Positions 1 to 10,899 of a stretch of 64,000 bases of DNA are shown here, piece after piece (positions within the stretch are counted from its first letter, which is position 1; every line of letters starts with the position of its first letter). Below the pieces are notes generated by a model, which did not search any database, was not told where the DNA came from, and saw only the letters and a list, made by a program, of their open reading frames with translations. Location of the stretch: assembly GCA_032718865.1 (NCBI GenBank), contig JALUTQ010000006.1, forward strand, positions 186,001 to 250,000, read 5' to 3'. Source of the stretch: Tilletia caries. Its lineage: Eukaryota; Basidiomycota; Exobasidiomycetes; Tilletiales; Tilletiaceae. Position numbers and translations under genes: made by a program.

Positions 1-1588
1 GATCTACGACCGACAGAGTGGGTTCAAGCACGACGCGCTTGTCTCGCTGGCGTTGTACGGCTTGGGGAACCCAGACGCGCGCGAATCGGAAGACCGCGTC
101 GAACGCGCCCGAGCGATCTTACCGGGTCTACCCGTGCACGGTCTACTGGCGCACTCGAGCGACGACCAGCTCCCGGCGAGCAGCATGCAGATCCCGCGGA
201 TGAACAAGTTTATCGTTGATTCGAGCAAGCTGGCGCGGTTGGATGAGCTGCTGCGGGAGCTGAAGCAGGGCGGACATCGGTGCCTTGTGTACTTCCAGAT
301 GACGAAGATGATTGATTTGATGGAGGAGTATTTGATCTATCGGCAGTACAAGTATTTGCGCTTGGATGGTGCTTCGAAGATCTCGGATCGGAGGGATATG
401 GTCACGGACTGGCAGACGAAGTGAGTCTTATTCTTTCTTTCTTTTCTTCCCTGGTTGAGGCGCCCGAACGTGGGCTGGGTTTTCTGACCTTTTGTTCTTT
501 GCTCTCCCTTTTTCGTTCAGCCCGGAGTTGTTCATCTTCCTGCTTTCTACCCGAGCTGGTGGTCTTGGCATCAACCTGACTGCGGCAGACAGTAAGTCCG
601 AAGCATCTTCAGATTGATAGACCCGTTTCCTGACTCGCCGTATGATTCTCCCTCTTTAGCCGTCATCTTCTACGACCATGACTGGAACCCTTCGAACGAT
701 TCGCAGGCAATGGACCGTGCCCACCGGCTGGGCCAGACGAAGCAGGTGACAGTTTACCGCTTGATCACGAAGAGCACGATCGACGAGCGCATCGTAAAGC
801 TGGCGCGAAACAAGAAAGAGGTGCAGGACATCGTCGTCGGAAACAAGGCCTACACCGAGTCCGGGATGGCCAAACCGCAAGAGATCGTCTCGCTCCTGCT
901 GGACGACGACGAGCTGGCAGAGAGTATTTTGCGGAAGAAGCAGGCGGAAGAGGCGCAGACGGCGGAGCAGAAGGCGGATATGATGCGTGCGTTGCATGCG
1001 AAGAGGAAGTTGTTGAAGGAGAAGGGTGGGAAGGAGGCTTCGCCTGCGCCTGTGAGGGATACGCTTGCGTGGACTTTGGATGAGGATGAAGATGACTTGT
1101 GAGTGCTTTTTCCCGCTCATTATCTTCGTGCACACTTCTTTTTCAGCAAGAGCGAGATAACTCAGAACTGGAACCCCTTGTCCCTTTCTTCAACAATTTT
1201 TTTCTCCTGCAGCTTTGGTGCGAAGCCGAGTGCGCCCAAGGCGGAGGACGAGGAGGAGGTGGTGCCTGAGGGCGCGGGTTCGTCTACGCCAGTCAAGAAG
1301 AAGAAGTCGGGCGCCGGCGGTGGGGCTGGCGGCAACCCGAGTCACAAGCGCAAGAAGCCAGATGCAAGTGGAGAGAACGGCGCCTCGAGCAAGTCGACCA
1401 AGCCACGTTCAAAAGCGACAAAGGCGACGAGCAACAGTAAAGATGATGCAGCCGACGATTCAGCGCCCACCAATGGCCATCCCGAAGGCGACGGCGACGC
1501 GAGCGGTGCGCCGCCAAAGAAGCGGAAGAAGACGGATCGGCGGAAGAAGACGATGGATGAGATTGCGCTTCCGCCGGAGGACGACTGA
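1..1588 (+). CDS. INO80: Chromatin-remodelling ATPase INO80, C-terminal part (5' truncated by window)
   Basis: Encodes the second RecA-like lobe and tail of the INO80 catalytic subunit, the Swi2/Snf2-type ATPase that moves and exchanges nucleosomes in the nucleus. Exons run from the window edge to 420, then 521-591, 660-1098 and 1213-1588 (TGA), all with GT-AG introns and matching phase. The segment holds [36 protein letters not shown] (motif V) and [19 protein letters not shown] (motif VI), which are close to yeast and human INO80. The last exon is a lysine-rich, low-complexity tail with likely nuclear localisation clusters. The N-terminal HSA region and first ATPase lobe lie outside the window. 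Reading frame at the left edge begins at base 2. Identification is firm because the QTK-PELF splice region and the helicase motifs match this subfamily rather than SWR1 or SNF2. Confidence 0.93.
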
Positions 1589-2604
1589 TGGCGATGGCGG
1601 GAACCCACTCTTTGAAGACGAGACAACACCCCCCAGTAGACTGTAGAAGTTGCGCTCCGCGCACACCAAAAAGCTCGAATGAGAGCGAAACTCTTCCGTC
1701 CGACCTGGCACCCACTTAAATCAACGCACGATCCGGCTCTTGCTTTTGGGCACACATCATCCTTTGTTTGCCTCCACGAACACCTCAATTCGCTCGCCTC
1801 GCCTTGCCTCGCCAAGGACGACACTTACATCCATCCATCCCTCTGGGCGATGAGAACTGCCCATGTAACACACGCACTACTTTAACAAATCCTGCAAATG
1901 AATAATGGTTCCTCCTCAATTTCACCTCTTCCCATGCACCCGCCTTGACGTTGACGCTGCCAAGTGCCAACCTGGACAGTCAGTGGACACCTGGTCGCAT
2001 TATGAATCGTTTTATCTGATGGTGATGGTTGATCGGAAGTATGTATCGTACTGATTTCCCACGGACTCACGGACCCTTGTCATGCGCTTCCCTTTGTTCG
2101 CTTCCCTTTGTTCTCCCCCAACTGATCTCATTCTGATTTCAGATTCTGTTGCGAACGATGAGCGATGAGCACGCTGCACGAGCAGGAGTAGTGCAGATGG
2201 GATCAGCTGCGCAATTGGCAATGAATAATGAATAATGAATAATGAATAATGCTGCCTGCCGCCTCCAATCAGACGCAGGGAAAGATGGCCGGGATCACGT
2301 CTTGCCTGGCGGCTGACTGATGGTGTAATCCAGAAAGGTGAGTGAAGCGCTGGGAAGTGGGAAGTTGGAAATGGGAAGCTGGAAGCATGTGCACTGATCC
2401 AGTGATCCCCAACTCTGAGGCAACATGCAGGTGGCGAAGCTGGGAAGCGGGTGGATGTGAGATGGGAGATGGGACGGGATCCGGGCGCGTCCCCTTCCAC
2501 CATCATCTCGACCCCCGCCCTCGATCTCGACTACGAAGGAAACGATACATACAGTACGATGTCCACAGCTACCCACTCCGCCGGTGGTCCCCTCCAGGCG
2601 CTGT
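1589..2604. other. Intergenic region, INO80 to HapX
   Basis: About 1 kb without a supported gene. It holds the INO80 3' end and the presumed HapX promoter. A short tandem repeat of an AATGAAT-like unit lies at about 2219-2251. Open frames here are short and of low complexity. An ATG at 2559 opens a frame that overlaps the HapX N-terminus out of phase, so an alternative or upstream HapX start cannot be excluded. Confidence 0.5.
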
Positions 2605-3516
2605 ATGGTCCACATGCCACCTCATCAGCATCAGCATCAACACCCGCTGCCCCGACTCGCCCCGCTCCCACCCAAGCCACGGCCCAGCATCCTCCTGCCC
2701 AAGCCACCCGCGCCTCGGCTCAGCATCGCAGCTGCTGCTTCTGCTACTGCTCCCGCCAGGCCCATTACCATCGCATCAGCATCAGCACCGGCTCCGGCAT
2801 CATACAGATCCGACTCCCCAGACTCCTCAGCACCCTCCAGTCCGTCGCAGGCCGACTCGCCAACAATCAGCGGCTACAGTCCGCCCACCACAGACGGTAG
2901 CAGCGGTGGTAGTCGAGCAGCAGCGGCGGCGGCAGCAGTAGGAGGGGGAGAAGGTGGAGATGCTGCCGATGCCGCATCATCTCTGGCACAGCCCAGCAAG
3001 CAGTGGGTCTTGCCTGCCCGCGCCAAGCCAGGTCGGAAGCCGATCAAAAAGGGAGACGAAGACAAAGAAGAGACTGTGAGTTTCAAGATTGGAATCATGC
3101 CAGATCGAAGTGGGTCTCATCTCAACTTGATGATATCCTGCAGAAACGCAAAGCGCAGAACCGCGCCTCCCAACGCGCATTCCGCGAACGCAAACAGGCA
3201 CACCTCGCCGAACTCGAGGCAAAAGTAGAGTCCTTCGAGCGTCAGGGCGTCCAACAGGCCGTCGAGATACAGCGCGTCGCCCAACGAGTCCAAACCGAGA
3301 ACGACACCCTCAAGACCGAGGCCGACATGCTGCGCGCACGGAACACCGAGTTGGAAGCGGAGATGGACATCCTCAAAGCTCAGATGGACAAGATGAAAGC
3401 GGAGCTGGCGATGGCGATGAAGGCAAATCAGCAGTACGAGCTCTATCGGCGGCAGCAGAGCTCCTCTGCTGTCGGGAACGAGTATGGTTGCAGACCGCCC
3501 GCACACGAGGCACCTC

Positions 3517-3559
<43 letters not shown>

Positions 3560-5687
3560 CAAGAGCGTGTTGCCTAATTCATCTGTGGGGGCAGGCGCGA
3601 CGGGCACCGCCAATGGCAAGAAACGGAAGCGGGCCTCGCGATCGTCTTCGGAGATGGCCGCCGATGTCGTGCAGATGTCACCAGTCCCGCTCCGCTCTCA
3701 GCACGAGGAAGCACTGCCCGCAACAACAGCCGTCACCCCTCTCGCTTCAATGGCAGACTCTCCTCCACCGACGCATGCCACAGCTACCAACAACAGCAGT
3801 CCCGACTTCGCCAAGTTGCTGAACGACAACGACGACGATTGCGGCTTCTGTGCCGAGAACACGCCCTGTCCATGCCGGGACGAGATGATGGCTCCTCCGT
3901 CTACGTCACCGACGTCGACCAGGAGGAGGACATCGAACGAATACGTATCTGTGGCGAATAGTAATGGTAGCAGGGTCCTTCTTGCTGCTGCCGCTGCCAC
4001 GGAGGCGTCCCCGATCCAGGTTCGGATACCGCCCATGTCCTCTGCACCGCTCGCTCAACAGCAGACGACGACGACGAAGAAGAAGAAGTTGTGGTACACT
4101 TTACCAGCACCCGTCGCCATGAGCAGGGGCACCAACAGCAACAACAGCAGCGACGAAGAGGGCGTCTGTACGGGCGATCCCAGCAAGTGTTCGGCCTGTC
4201 AACGCGATCCGACACTGGCTGAGTTCTGCGGTGCCATCTCCTCCATCGTTGACTCCGGCCCTAGCGCCAGCTCTGGTCCTGCCTCCTCACGCCCGCCGGT
4301 CTCTCGTCAGTCGTCTTCGACAAGTAGGAGGCTGTCTTCCTCTTCCTCGGCGGGAGTCGGTCTGGGTATGGGAACTGGAATGGGGATGGGACCACCGCTC
4401 GTGAGCCCAAGTCGGACGATCAGCGTCGCGCCGATGCCCTTCTCCCCGACGAGTCTGTACTCCAGCACCTCCCGGCCTAACCGCTCGAACTCCATCACCA
4501 CAGCGAGCGGTAGTGGGCGGCCGAGGCTGCTGTCGAGCTTGAGCGGGTCCGTCGTTCCTCCTGGCGTTGGTGTTGGTGCCACGTCGCCACCGATGTTGTC
4601 GAGTTCGTTTGGCGGTGGCGAGATGTCATCATCAGCAGGAGCAGTCCGACCCGGCCAAAGCGGTTTCTTCTCCTCACTTCAATTGGCTCCATTGCCACTC
4701 CTTCGCAACCGCGCATCGGCATCGGCCAGGGGAGTCTCTTCACAGCAGCAGCAGCAGCAGCAGCAGCAGCGCCGACTGTGGTACCTTGAGAAGTCAACCA
4801 GTAGCAGTAGTGTGCTGCCCTCGTCTAGTACATCCCCAACGACGTTCTCCCCTGCTTCGTTCTCACATAATGGCACGATCACGGCGAACGGGAATTCGAT
4901 TACTCTGCCTCCTCCGGCTTTGCCCATTCTGGCGGCGGGGTCAGGTTCCCGATCGGGTTTCCAGCAGAGTTCCTCCCGCGGCTCGCTCCGCCCTTCGTCC
5001 GACGCCTCCACTTCCTCCTGCGCCTCGCGCTCGCAACAACGTGCTCCTTACACCACAACCAGCCGACGTCTCCTTCCCCATCTTTCTTCATCTTCTTCTG
5101 GCAGCAGTGGTGGAGAGCGAGGAACGTCCGCGAGCAGCGTATCGCACGCGTGGGCGCAGATCCGCGCGCATCCGCATTTCGGGGCGTATATGGGTGGATT
5201 GGACTTGCTTGCGGATGTGGTCGCGCGGCGGTCGACGCCGACGTCGTCCACTTCGCCTCCTCATACTGCTGCCGGTCAAGGCGGAGATGCAAAGGAAGTT
5301 GGGGATGGAGGTGCTGGGTCGCCGTCTGCTGTGTCTGGCTCGACTTCAACTTCAGGGATCGAAGCGCAAGTGACGACTGACAAAGAGGAGGAAGTATCGA
5401 CCGACCAATCGTCCGCAGCCGCACGACCAACAACAACAGCAGCTAACCGCCACGAAGAAGAAGGTGAAGGATCATCATCATCAGCAAGTGCAACACGACT
5501 TTCCAAGCGCCGCAAGATCCTCGTCTCGGAGGAAGGCGTTCGGGATGCGTTGGCGTTGCTGGATGGGATCGTACCTGGTGATGGGGACTCGGTGGCGATG
5601 GGCGCGCCGTGTCCGTGTCCTTGGCTGAAGACAGACGGGAAGGAGCGGGAGGGCGAGAGCAGGGCGAGGGCAAGGGCGAGGGAGTGA
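2605..5687 (+). CDS. hapX: HapX-type bZIP iron-response regulator
   Basis: Predicted transcription factor that partners the CCAAT-binding complex and controls iron-consuming and iron-uptake genes. Two exons, 2605-3075 and 3144-5687 (phase 0), give about 1004 residues. Residues about 132-146 read KQWVLPARAKPGRKP, the CCAAT-complex contact motif of HapX proteins. It runs straight across the intron into the basic region KRKAQNRASQRAFRERK and a long coiled coil. Two cysteine-rich regions follow: CGFCAENTPCPC near residue 389 and a C-x6-C-x2-C-x9-C block near residue 500, plus PCPCPW near the C-terminus. These cysteine motifs mark HapX (iron-sulphur sensing) and separate it from YAP1/PAP1. The rest is serine-rich and low complexity, with two polyglutamine tracts. 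The start is uncertain: 2605 is the first in-frame ATG before the conserved motif, with a low-complexity N-terminus. No functional evidence beyond motifs. Confidence 0.85.
3519..3557 (+). repeat. CAG trinucleotide tract (13 Gln codons) in HapX
   Basis: Thirteen uninterrupted CAG codons directly after the bZIP coiled-coil region. A second, shorter CAG tract lies near 4744-4770 in the same exon. Pure tracts of this kind are prone to length change. Confidence 0.9.
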
Positions 5688-6155
5688 AGGTCGCCTTGAT
5701 TGTATCACGATCCGTAATGCAGCTTCTCAAGACAGTTTTGAAGCAAAACAAGGATCAAGAAGGTGATCAAGGTAGGAACTGCAACACCGAGTCTCATACC
5801 GCTCCACTACAGCCGCTCATCCCCGGCCGGAGGCTGCGAAGGTTGCGAGCCAGGGCCCGGCCAAACGTTCCGCTGTTGACTTTCTGCGAGCGAGTGTTGT
5901 GACGCGAATCGTACCGCGGCCATCGCCATCCGCATTTTTCTCATTCGCCCTGGCTGTCTCATGGTCTCACACAGATCTCATCTGACCAGGTCCGCCATCG
6001 CCCATCTCACTGACCTTGTCTCCCACTTCCATCCTTCTCCTCCTTCTTCACCACCACAGTTCGCACCCGCCCTCTTTTCTGGCTCCCTCCCACACCTGTC
6101 CACAGAGCCCTCGCGCGCGCACCCATACAAACACACAACACACGCACACAGAAAC
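5688..6155. other. Intergenic region after HapX
   Basis: Holds the HapX 3' end and a CT-rich stretch (about 6000-6110) that looks like the promoter of the next gene. No coding evidence seen. Confidence 0.45.
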
Positions 6156-6698
6156 ATGACAACAAGACGACCGGACGTCCCACCAGATGAACGCGCGGAG
6201 CTCATCCAGACCCTCGCATCCGAGTTCCTACGCACAGTCACAGCCGCCAAGCGAGCCAGCCTGGACCTGTCCATCCACGCCGAAGCGTCTCGTCGGGCTC
6301 GGCGCGCGGCGTCGTTGCTGGAGGAGCAGGAGCTGTATGACCCGCCAACGACGCCGACGACGACGACAGCGACGACAGCGACGATGGCGATGGGTGGCAG
6401 TAGTTGCTTCTCCATGCTTGGGCCTCCCTCGTCCTGCGCTGCTCATCCCTATAGCGTCGACGAGCGTAACAGCGGCGGAGCCGGAGGTGAAGTGCGCTGC
6501 GGTAGCCGGGTCGAATGCGCTGACCTTCTGGGCTGCCAAGGCGATGGCGATGGCGGTGGGAAGGCAGCAGCAGTTCAAGGACAGAACGGACAGCCTGGTG
6601 GGAGTGACGGCGAACGCAACTCTACAGGCCCGAATCGCTCAGACGCTGCATCATCATCATCATCCTCCTCGGCTCGCATCCGTTTCGCAGCTTGTTGA
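6156..6698 (+). CDS. Hypothetical protein, possibly spliced
   Basis: Not recognised. The ATG at 6156 follows a CT-rich leader and opens 181 codons. The first 70 residues look like a real helical segment (ERAELIQTLASEFLRTV, then SIHAEASRRARRAASLLEEQ). The rest becomes Thr/Gly/Ser-rich and less convincing. A candidate intron at 6400-6472 (GTAGTT...AACAG, 73 nt) would switch to another frame that stays open to 6822 and reads more like protein (ALTFWAAKAMAMAVGRQQQF). That would give a product of about 197 residues. I cannot choose between the two models without transcript data. The gene stands at the left edge of the duplicated accessory block. Confidence 0.35.
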   Translation: MTTRRPDVPPDERAELIQTLASEFLRTVTAAKRASLDLSIHAEASRRARRAASLLEEQELYDPPTTPTTTTATTATMAMGGSSCFSMLGPPSSCAAHPYSVDERNSGGAGGEVRCGSRVECADLLGCQGDGDGGGKAAAVQGQNGQPGGSDGERNSTGPNRSDAASSSSSSSARIRFAAC

Positions 6699-7004
6699 CA
6701 ACGACCAGGCGCAATCGTGTCAGAACGCGTTCGAGCTTCCAAGATCTCATCGGCAAATTAGCAAGGTCCAGCGAGGGGTTCGGCTCACCGTCTATAGGAG
6801 AGGCGCGCGCGTCGGCATGTGAAGGACAGGTTCGGCTTCCTGTAGCAGGGGAAGCAGGGGTTCATCAAACGCAAGGAGGGAAACACATGGCGAGGGCAAT
6901 GCAACCCTTGTTGTGGCTCGACTTCGTCATTTACGCCTGCGCTACACTTTCTCATTTGCCCGTGATTCCCATCTCTTCTCATCTCATCTGCCGACTGCAT
7001 GTGA

Positions 7005-7450
7005 ACCTGACCTTTCTTAGTATTTTCCTTCCTTCGTCTGCTGGCTTCTTCTTCTTCTTTTCCACCACAATCGAGCCCCTTTCCTCCTTCTTCTCTCCCC
7101 ACCCCTTCTTCTCTCCCCACCACGTCCAGAGGCGCTCTGCCGCAATGCCCCCACATCACACACAGCCATTGGAGACGATCCATTCTGATAACTCGTGTCG
7201 GTGTAGCATTTGTTTCCGTCGTGCTATATGTCACCGCGCCCGCACCGTCAAAATGCTTTCACGCGAGCTCGAAGCCAGCAGAAACGGCAATTCGATGGAC
7301 CCCGGCAGGAAGCGCATATCTTCCTCCCTTCCCAGCGGCGATGGCGATGGCGATGTTCTCAGTGGTGACCATGACGATGGCAATGCAGAACGACACGGGA
7401 GCATCATGGGCAGCGGTAGCAATCCTGAGCAGACCTTGGCCCGTGCCTGT
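7005..7450 (+). repeat. Direct duplication D1, left copy
   Basis: This stretch and 9745-10185 share a clearly related sequence in the same orientation. It covers a CT-rich leader with TTTTCCACCACARTCGAGCC, a CCCCCACATCRCACACA block, and a following block GGAAGCGCRTA...CCCTTCCCAGC with GATGGC repeats. The copies differ by substitutions and by indels of tens of bases, so the duplication is not very recent. Boundaries are approximate. Confidence 0.75.
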
Positions 7451-7702
7451 CCGAACTTTCGCCTACGTGTCGAAGGTTCGCACATCAAGTCCCTGGAGGT
7501 GTCATCCTCGTCGAGCGGCGACCAGCACAAAGTCAAATTCACATCGACAGCTCCTCGGTCCAGTGAAGCCTTTCGGCTGCTCGTGGACGATTCGCAGTTC
7601 ACCTCTTTCCAACTCTCGTCCAGGTTCGACGAGCATCGGCACGAGGTTGAATACTGCAGCGAGTTCAGCCTTGTGCCGTCAGGCGCGCGGGCGAGCATCT
7701 GA
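7145..7702 (+). CDS. Hypothetical ORF within duplication D1
   Basis: Not recognised. The ATG at 7145 opens 185 codons ending in TGA at 7700-7702. The N-terminal third has CRCSICFRRAICHRA, a cysteine cluster that could be chance. The middle is Gly/Asp-rich from a GATGGC repeat. The C-terminal 70 residues (RLRVEGSHIKSLEVSSSSSG, later FRLLVDDSQFTSFQLSS) have an alternating polar/hydrophobic pattern suggestive of beta strands. The paralogous segment at 9745-10185 preserves part of the reading frame but not this C-terminus. It may be a lineage-specific gene or a decayed copy. Confidence 0.3.
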   Translation: MPPHHTQPLETIHSDNSCRCSICFRRAICHRARTVKMLSRELEASRNGNSMDPGRKRISSSLPSGDGDGDVLSGDHDDGNAERHGSIMGSGSNPEQTLARACPNFRLRVEGSHIKSLEVSSSSSGDQHKVKFTSTAPRSSEAFRLLVDDSQFTSFQLSSRFDEHRHEVEYCSEFSLVPSGARASI

Positions 7703-7828
7703 AGGGTGAGTTGCGTATCGCCGTGCTCGATTCGTGTGCTCTAGATGCTGAGACCGGACATTAGCAGTCGCTCATCGCGGCTCATCGTCAACAGTCGGTG
7801 TGAGGCAGTAAGGACCCGGGTTGACGTG

Positions 7829-7852
7829 GCGGGGGGGCGGGGGGGGGGGGAT
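7829..7852 (+). repeat. G-run, possible G-quadruplex
   Basis: Two adjoining runs of seven and twelve or so guanines separated by a C. This is the most G-rich spot in the window and lies between the D1 left copy and the inverted duplication. Confidence 0.6.
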
Positions 7853-8545
7853 GTTCGGCAAGATGAGCGACAACGACCATCTCCGGAAGGCTGTTGGAGG
7901 GAAACAAGGGTCAGCTAAATGACAGGAGCGAAGCTCTGTTTGTTCACGGGGCGAAGAGAAATGAATCATGGTGTAATGTGTAACGCGTTTCGTTCGCGCC
8001 TGCGCTGCACCTGCCCAATTGCTTGCTGATCTCTTCTCGTCACATCTCATCTTCAGCCCTGCCTTCGATCTGACTTACGCTTCGGTTCAATCTCTTGTCC
8101 TCATCTGCATTCTTCTTCCCTCCCGTCAACGTCGCACTCGTCGGACGCCCACTCATCGCCATTATCATGCTTGACTCATTTTCCCACGCTCTCCAAGACT
8201 GGTCTAGTGCCCAACCTCTCGGAGACCTCCGCGGACAGCAACAGGGAATGGCCGCCAGGCGCCAGCAGAACGATTCAAAAACCCGCACAATAGTACATAC
8301 TTAAGAAAGGTGGGGGCTGGGCCCTCAAAGATTGTACGGGACATCCATAGGCCCCCAAATCGACTGCGGGCCCTCTCATATGTATGGATTTCATACATGT
8401 CGGCTGTCGCGATGAGGAAAGTTGTGCCTTCATATAACATATAGCAAACTGACAGCCTGGCACGCTGGCGCCTGGCACGCTGGCGTATGGCACGAAGACG
8501 GCTTCTGACGACGACAAGAAGGGAACACGCCCCATTTGCGAAAGG

Positions 8546-8553
8546 TATAAAAG
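8546..8553 (+). promoter_or_regulatory. TATA box of secreted-protein gene A
   Basis: TATAAAAG, 150 bp upstream of the ATG at 8696. The same box occurs in the inverted copy at the same distance from its ATG. It is preceded by short GGCACGCTGGCG-type repeats at about 8455-8500. Confidence 0.7.
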
Positions 8554-8695
8554 ACAAGCCTGCGTGCCCTACACCAAGTATCTGCTCACCCCTTCTTCCA
8601 ACACCACTTCCCACTCATCTGCCACACGTCTTCATCAGCGTTCATCGATTCCTTCTTCTTCTACCCATCTCGTACCGTCACCTCAGCGTCCCAGC

Positions 8696-9218
8696 ATGCG
8701 CCTCGCTACTCTCTCGTTCCTCGCCGCCATCTTTACTGCGGCTGTTGCAGATGGCCTTGTTGTGGCTGTTGGAGTTGACCACGAGCCAAAGGTAAGTTCT
8801 TATATCCGCATCGTTACAGTGGGCAGCTTCCATGCTGACCCAGTCTCCGTTATGTATCTCAGCATAGTGCCGGATGGGACGGCTGCGTCAGATTTATGAA
8901 GTGTCGGGATGGCACGACGGTCGCCTCTCAAAACCTCATGCACTGCATGTACCAGCATTGGGCGGGATTATCCAACGACGAAAAAGTGAGTCGTATCGTG
9001 AGCCGCCCGGAAGGACCGGTGAGGGTGTGCCTATCTCAGAAGTCTGACTCTGCGCTTCTATCCGATCACATCAGTGTCCCTATCCGGAGGTCGGCTGTCA
9101 TTGCTACAATGGCTGTGTCGCAGAAATGTGGAGCGCGGAACGCGCTGAGAGGTACGACTACGGCGCAGATTGTCGGTACTGGTGCCTCGGGGGCACGAAG
9201 CAGCCGGCTAAGTGCTGA
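8696..9218 (+). CDS. Small secreted cysteine-rich protein, copy A
   Basis: Three exons, 8696-8791, 8863-8985 and 9075-9218, all phase 0, give 120 residues. Residues 1-18 (MRLATLSFLAAIFTAAVA) form a clear signal peptide ending in a good AxA-type cleavage site. The mature part of about 100 residues has ten cysteines, enough for five disulphides. The spacing C-x5-C-x13-C in exon 2 and the pattern YNGCVAEM...CRYWC in exon 3 are shared with copy B. I do not recognise the family. Size, secretion signal, cysteine content and placement in a duplicated accessory block are typical of fungal effector candidates or secreted antimicrobial proteins, but this is inference. The gene is intact: good start, good splice sites, no internal stop. 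Confidence 0.8.
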
Positions 9219-9597
9219 AGTATTGAGCATCCACGCACGCCTTTCACCCCTGAGAGGGCTCAACAAATGCACCTCCCGGGCTTCACGCAGCGATTCGAGC
9301 AGCGAGCTCGTCCAGACGTCCACTCCAATTCGAATCTCTCAGCTCTCTTCACCACCATCTAGCCATACGTCTCGGTCGCCCCCTCAAATGCACAAAAAGT
9401 TGACATCCAGTCATTCATTGAGAGTCCTTGCGACGCATATCTCCCCATCGCCCTTTGCAGACTGCCTCACGCACGCTGCCGTTCTGGAGCATCATACTCT
9501 CGAGAGTGGACCCAGTACTCTCACTCTCCACTCTGCTCTCTGCTCTCTGCTCTCTGCTCTCTCTATACACTCACTCTTTTGTTCTGCAGATAATACT

Positions 9598-9665
9598 TCC
9601 AGCCCACCGCACACGCCATCCGCATCCTCTCCAGACACACAGGCGCAACCATCGCGACCCTGACC
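9598..9665 (+). pseudogene. WD40 gene exon fragment (left copy)
   Basis: Directly after a TTCTGCAG acceptor, the frame QPTAHAIRILSRHTGATI-like is readable. It matches the start of the larger WD40 fragment at 10900-11850 on the other strand. Only this exon start is present here; the continuation is lost at the edge of the inverted repeat. Confidence 0.55.
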
Positions 9666-9744
9666 CCACCCGCGCCGCATCCCTCCTCTCTTCCCTCTCG
9701 CCTCTTGTCTCCACGTCTTCGGCCACCCCGCCGACGTTTTCATG

Positions 9745-10185
9745 CCAACCTGACCTTTCTAACGTTTTCACCCTTCGTCTAGTCGGCTTCTTCTTCTTTT
9801 CCACCACAGTCGAGCCCCTTTCTTCCTTCTTTTCCCCTCACCACGTCCACAGCCGCTCTGCCGCTCTGCCCCCACATCGCACACAACCATACTCGGGTGA
9901 TTGTTCGAAATGCCGTGGCCTCGGGAGCCCTCCATATGTCCTCAGGAGCTCACCGTATGCCCCTGGGAGCCCGTCGGTCATACAACCCCAAGGTCAGCGG
10001 AAACGGCAATTTGATGGCCCCCGGTAGGAAGCGCGTAGCTTTCACCCTTCCCAGCAGCGATGGCGACGGCGATGCTCTCATTGGTGTCCATGGCGATGGC
10101 GACAACGAAGGAAATGGCAATGCAGAACCACACGGGAACCTCGCGAGCAGCGGTAGCAACCCTGACCGCACCTTGACTGGGAAAC
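9745..10185 (+). repeat. Direct duplication D1, right copy
   Basis: Counterpart of 7005-7450. It begins right after the left arm of the inverted duplication and ends at the breakpoint of the antiporter fragment at about 10190. Its position at two breakpoints shows the region was built in several steps. Confidence 0.72.
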
Positions 10186-10189
10186 ATCA

Positions 10190-10604
10190 GCACACTCAAG
10201 AAGATCGGCATCGAAATCCCCGTCAGGCCCGCAACTGTCGCCAGATCTGCGTTCCCCCAGTCCGAGAGGACGTCCAAGCGGGTCTCACTCCCTCCTTGGA
10301 CGAGGAGCAAAATCAGACCGAGATAACCAATGCTCGACACAGCGCGTTGTACGTCCGATTCCAAAATAGACGACAGCGGGGCGCCGTAGATGAGACCGAG
10401 CAGGAGCGGGCCCAGGACGGGTGCGGAGGCGGAAAGGAGGTGGGAGAAGAGACGGGGGAAGAGGGAGAGGAGGAGGAAGGAGGTTAGAGTGAGCAGGGTT
10501 TGGATTGGGGGGGCGATGTAGGGGAGGGAGGTCAGGGATGAGATAGCATCTGCGGAGAAGGGAGAGGTTGATGAGCTGGACGCTGCTACTGCTGTGCTTC
10601 TCAT
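10190..10604 (-). pseudogene. Cation/proton antiporter N-terminal fragment 1
   Basis: The minus-strand frame from ATG 10604 reads SLPYIAPPIQTLLTLTSFLL, later VLGPLLLGLIYGAPLSSIL, SSIGYLGLILLLVQGG and GLTGISMPIFLSVLMF. This is the membrane-embedded N-terminus of fungal KefB/CPA2-type Na+(K+)/H+ exchangers. The family is several hundred residues long; here similarity stops at about 10190, where the D1 duplication begins. The frame stays open to 9978 only because it runs into antisense D1 sequence, so the apparent 209-residue ORF is chimeric. Likely a truncated, non-functional copy. Confidence 0.65.
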
Positions 10605-10895
10605 CAAGAAGTCTCATGCTCTCATGCTTTCCATCATTGTGATTCGTCTTCACTCTCAGTCTATCTCAGTCCTGCGTACGTCGTGGTCGTGCTAATGGAT
10701 CGTAATTGCCTCTCTCGAACGTCCTCAACCTCACTGGCGACAAGTGAGCAGGGATCAGCGATCAGCTCAGCGTGTACAGATTCATTGCAATGGAAAGTAA
10801 AAGTTGAGTCCAACACGCAAGCACAGGGAACGCTCCCCTCCCTCATCCCTAGTCACTCTCGGCCCTATTCTCATTTTCTTCCCCGTCCTCTTCCA
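10605..10895. other. Spacer between antiporter and WD40 fragments
   Basis: No coding evidence seen in about 290 bp. Confidence 0.4.
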
Positions 10896-10899
10896 CCGC

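Larger units (their letters stand above)
8130..9665 (+). repeat. Inverted duplication, left arm
   Basis: About 1.5 kb that is repeated in inverse orientation at about 11790-13300 with high similarity (by eye roughly nine bases in ten over the best parts). The arm contains a promoter with a TATA box, the three exons of a small secreted protein gene, a long 3' region, and ends in an exon fragment of a WD40 gene. Boundaries are approximate. Confidence 0.88.

Noticed and set aside
4307..5515. Several antisense ORFs across the HapX second exon
   Set aside because: Shadow frames of a low-complexity, GC-rich coding region; composition only.
9978..10189. C-terminal 70 codons of the apparent 209-codon antiporter ORF
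   Set aside because: This part is antisense D1 duplication, not transporter sequence; the frame is open by chance.
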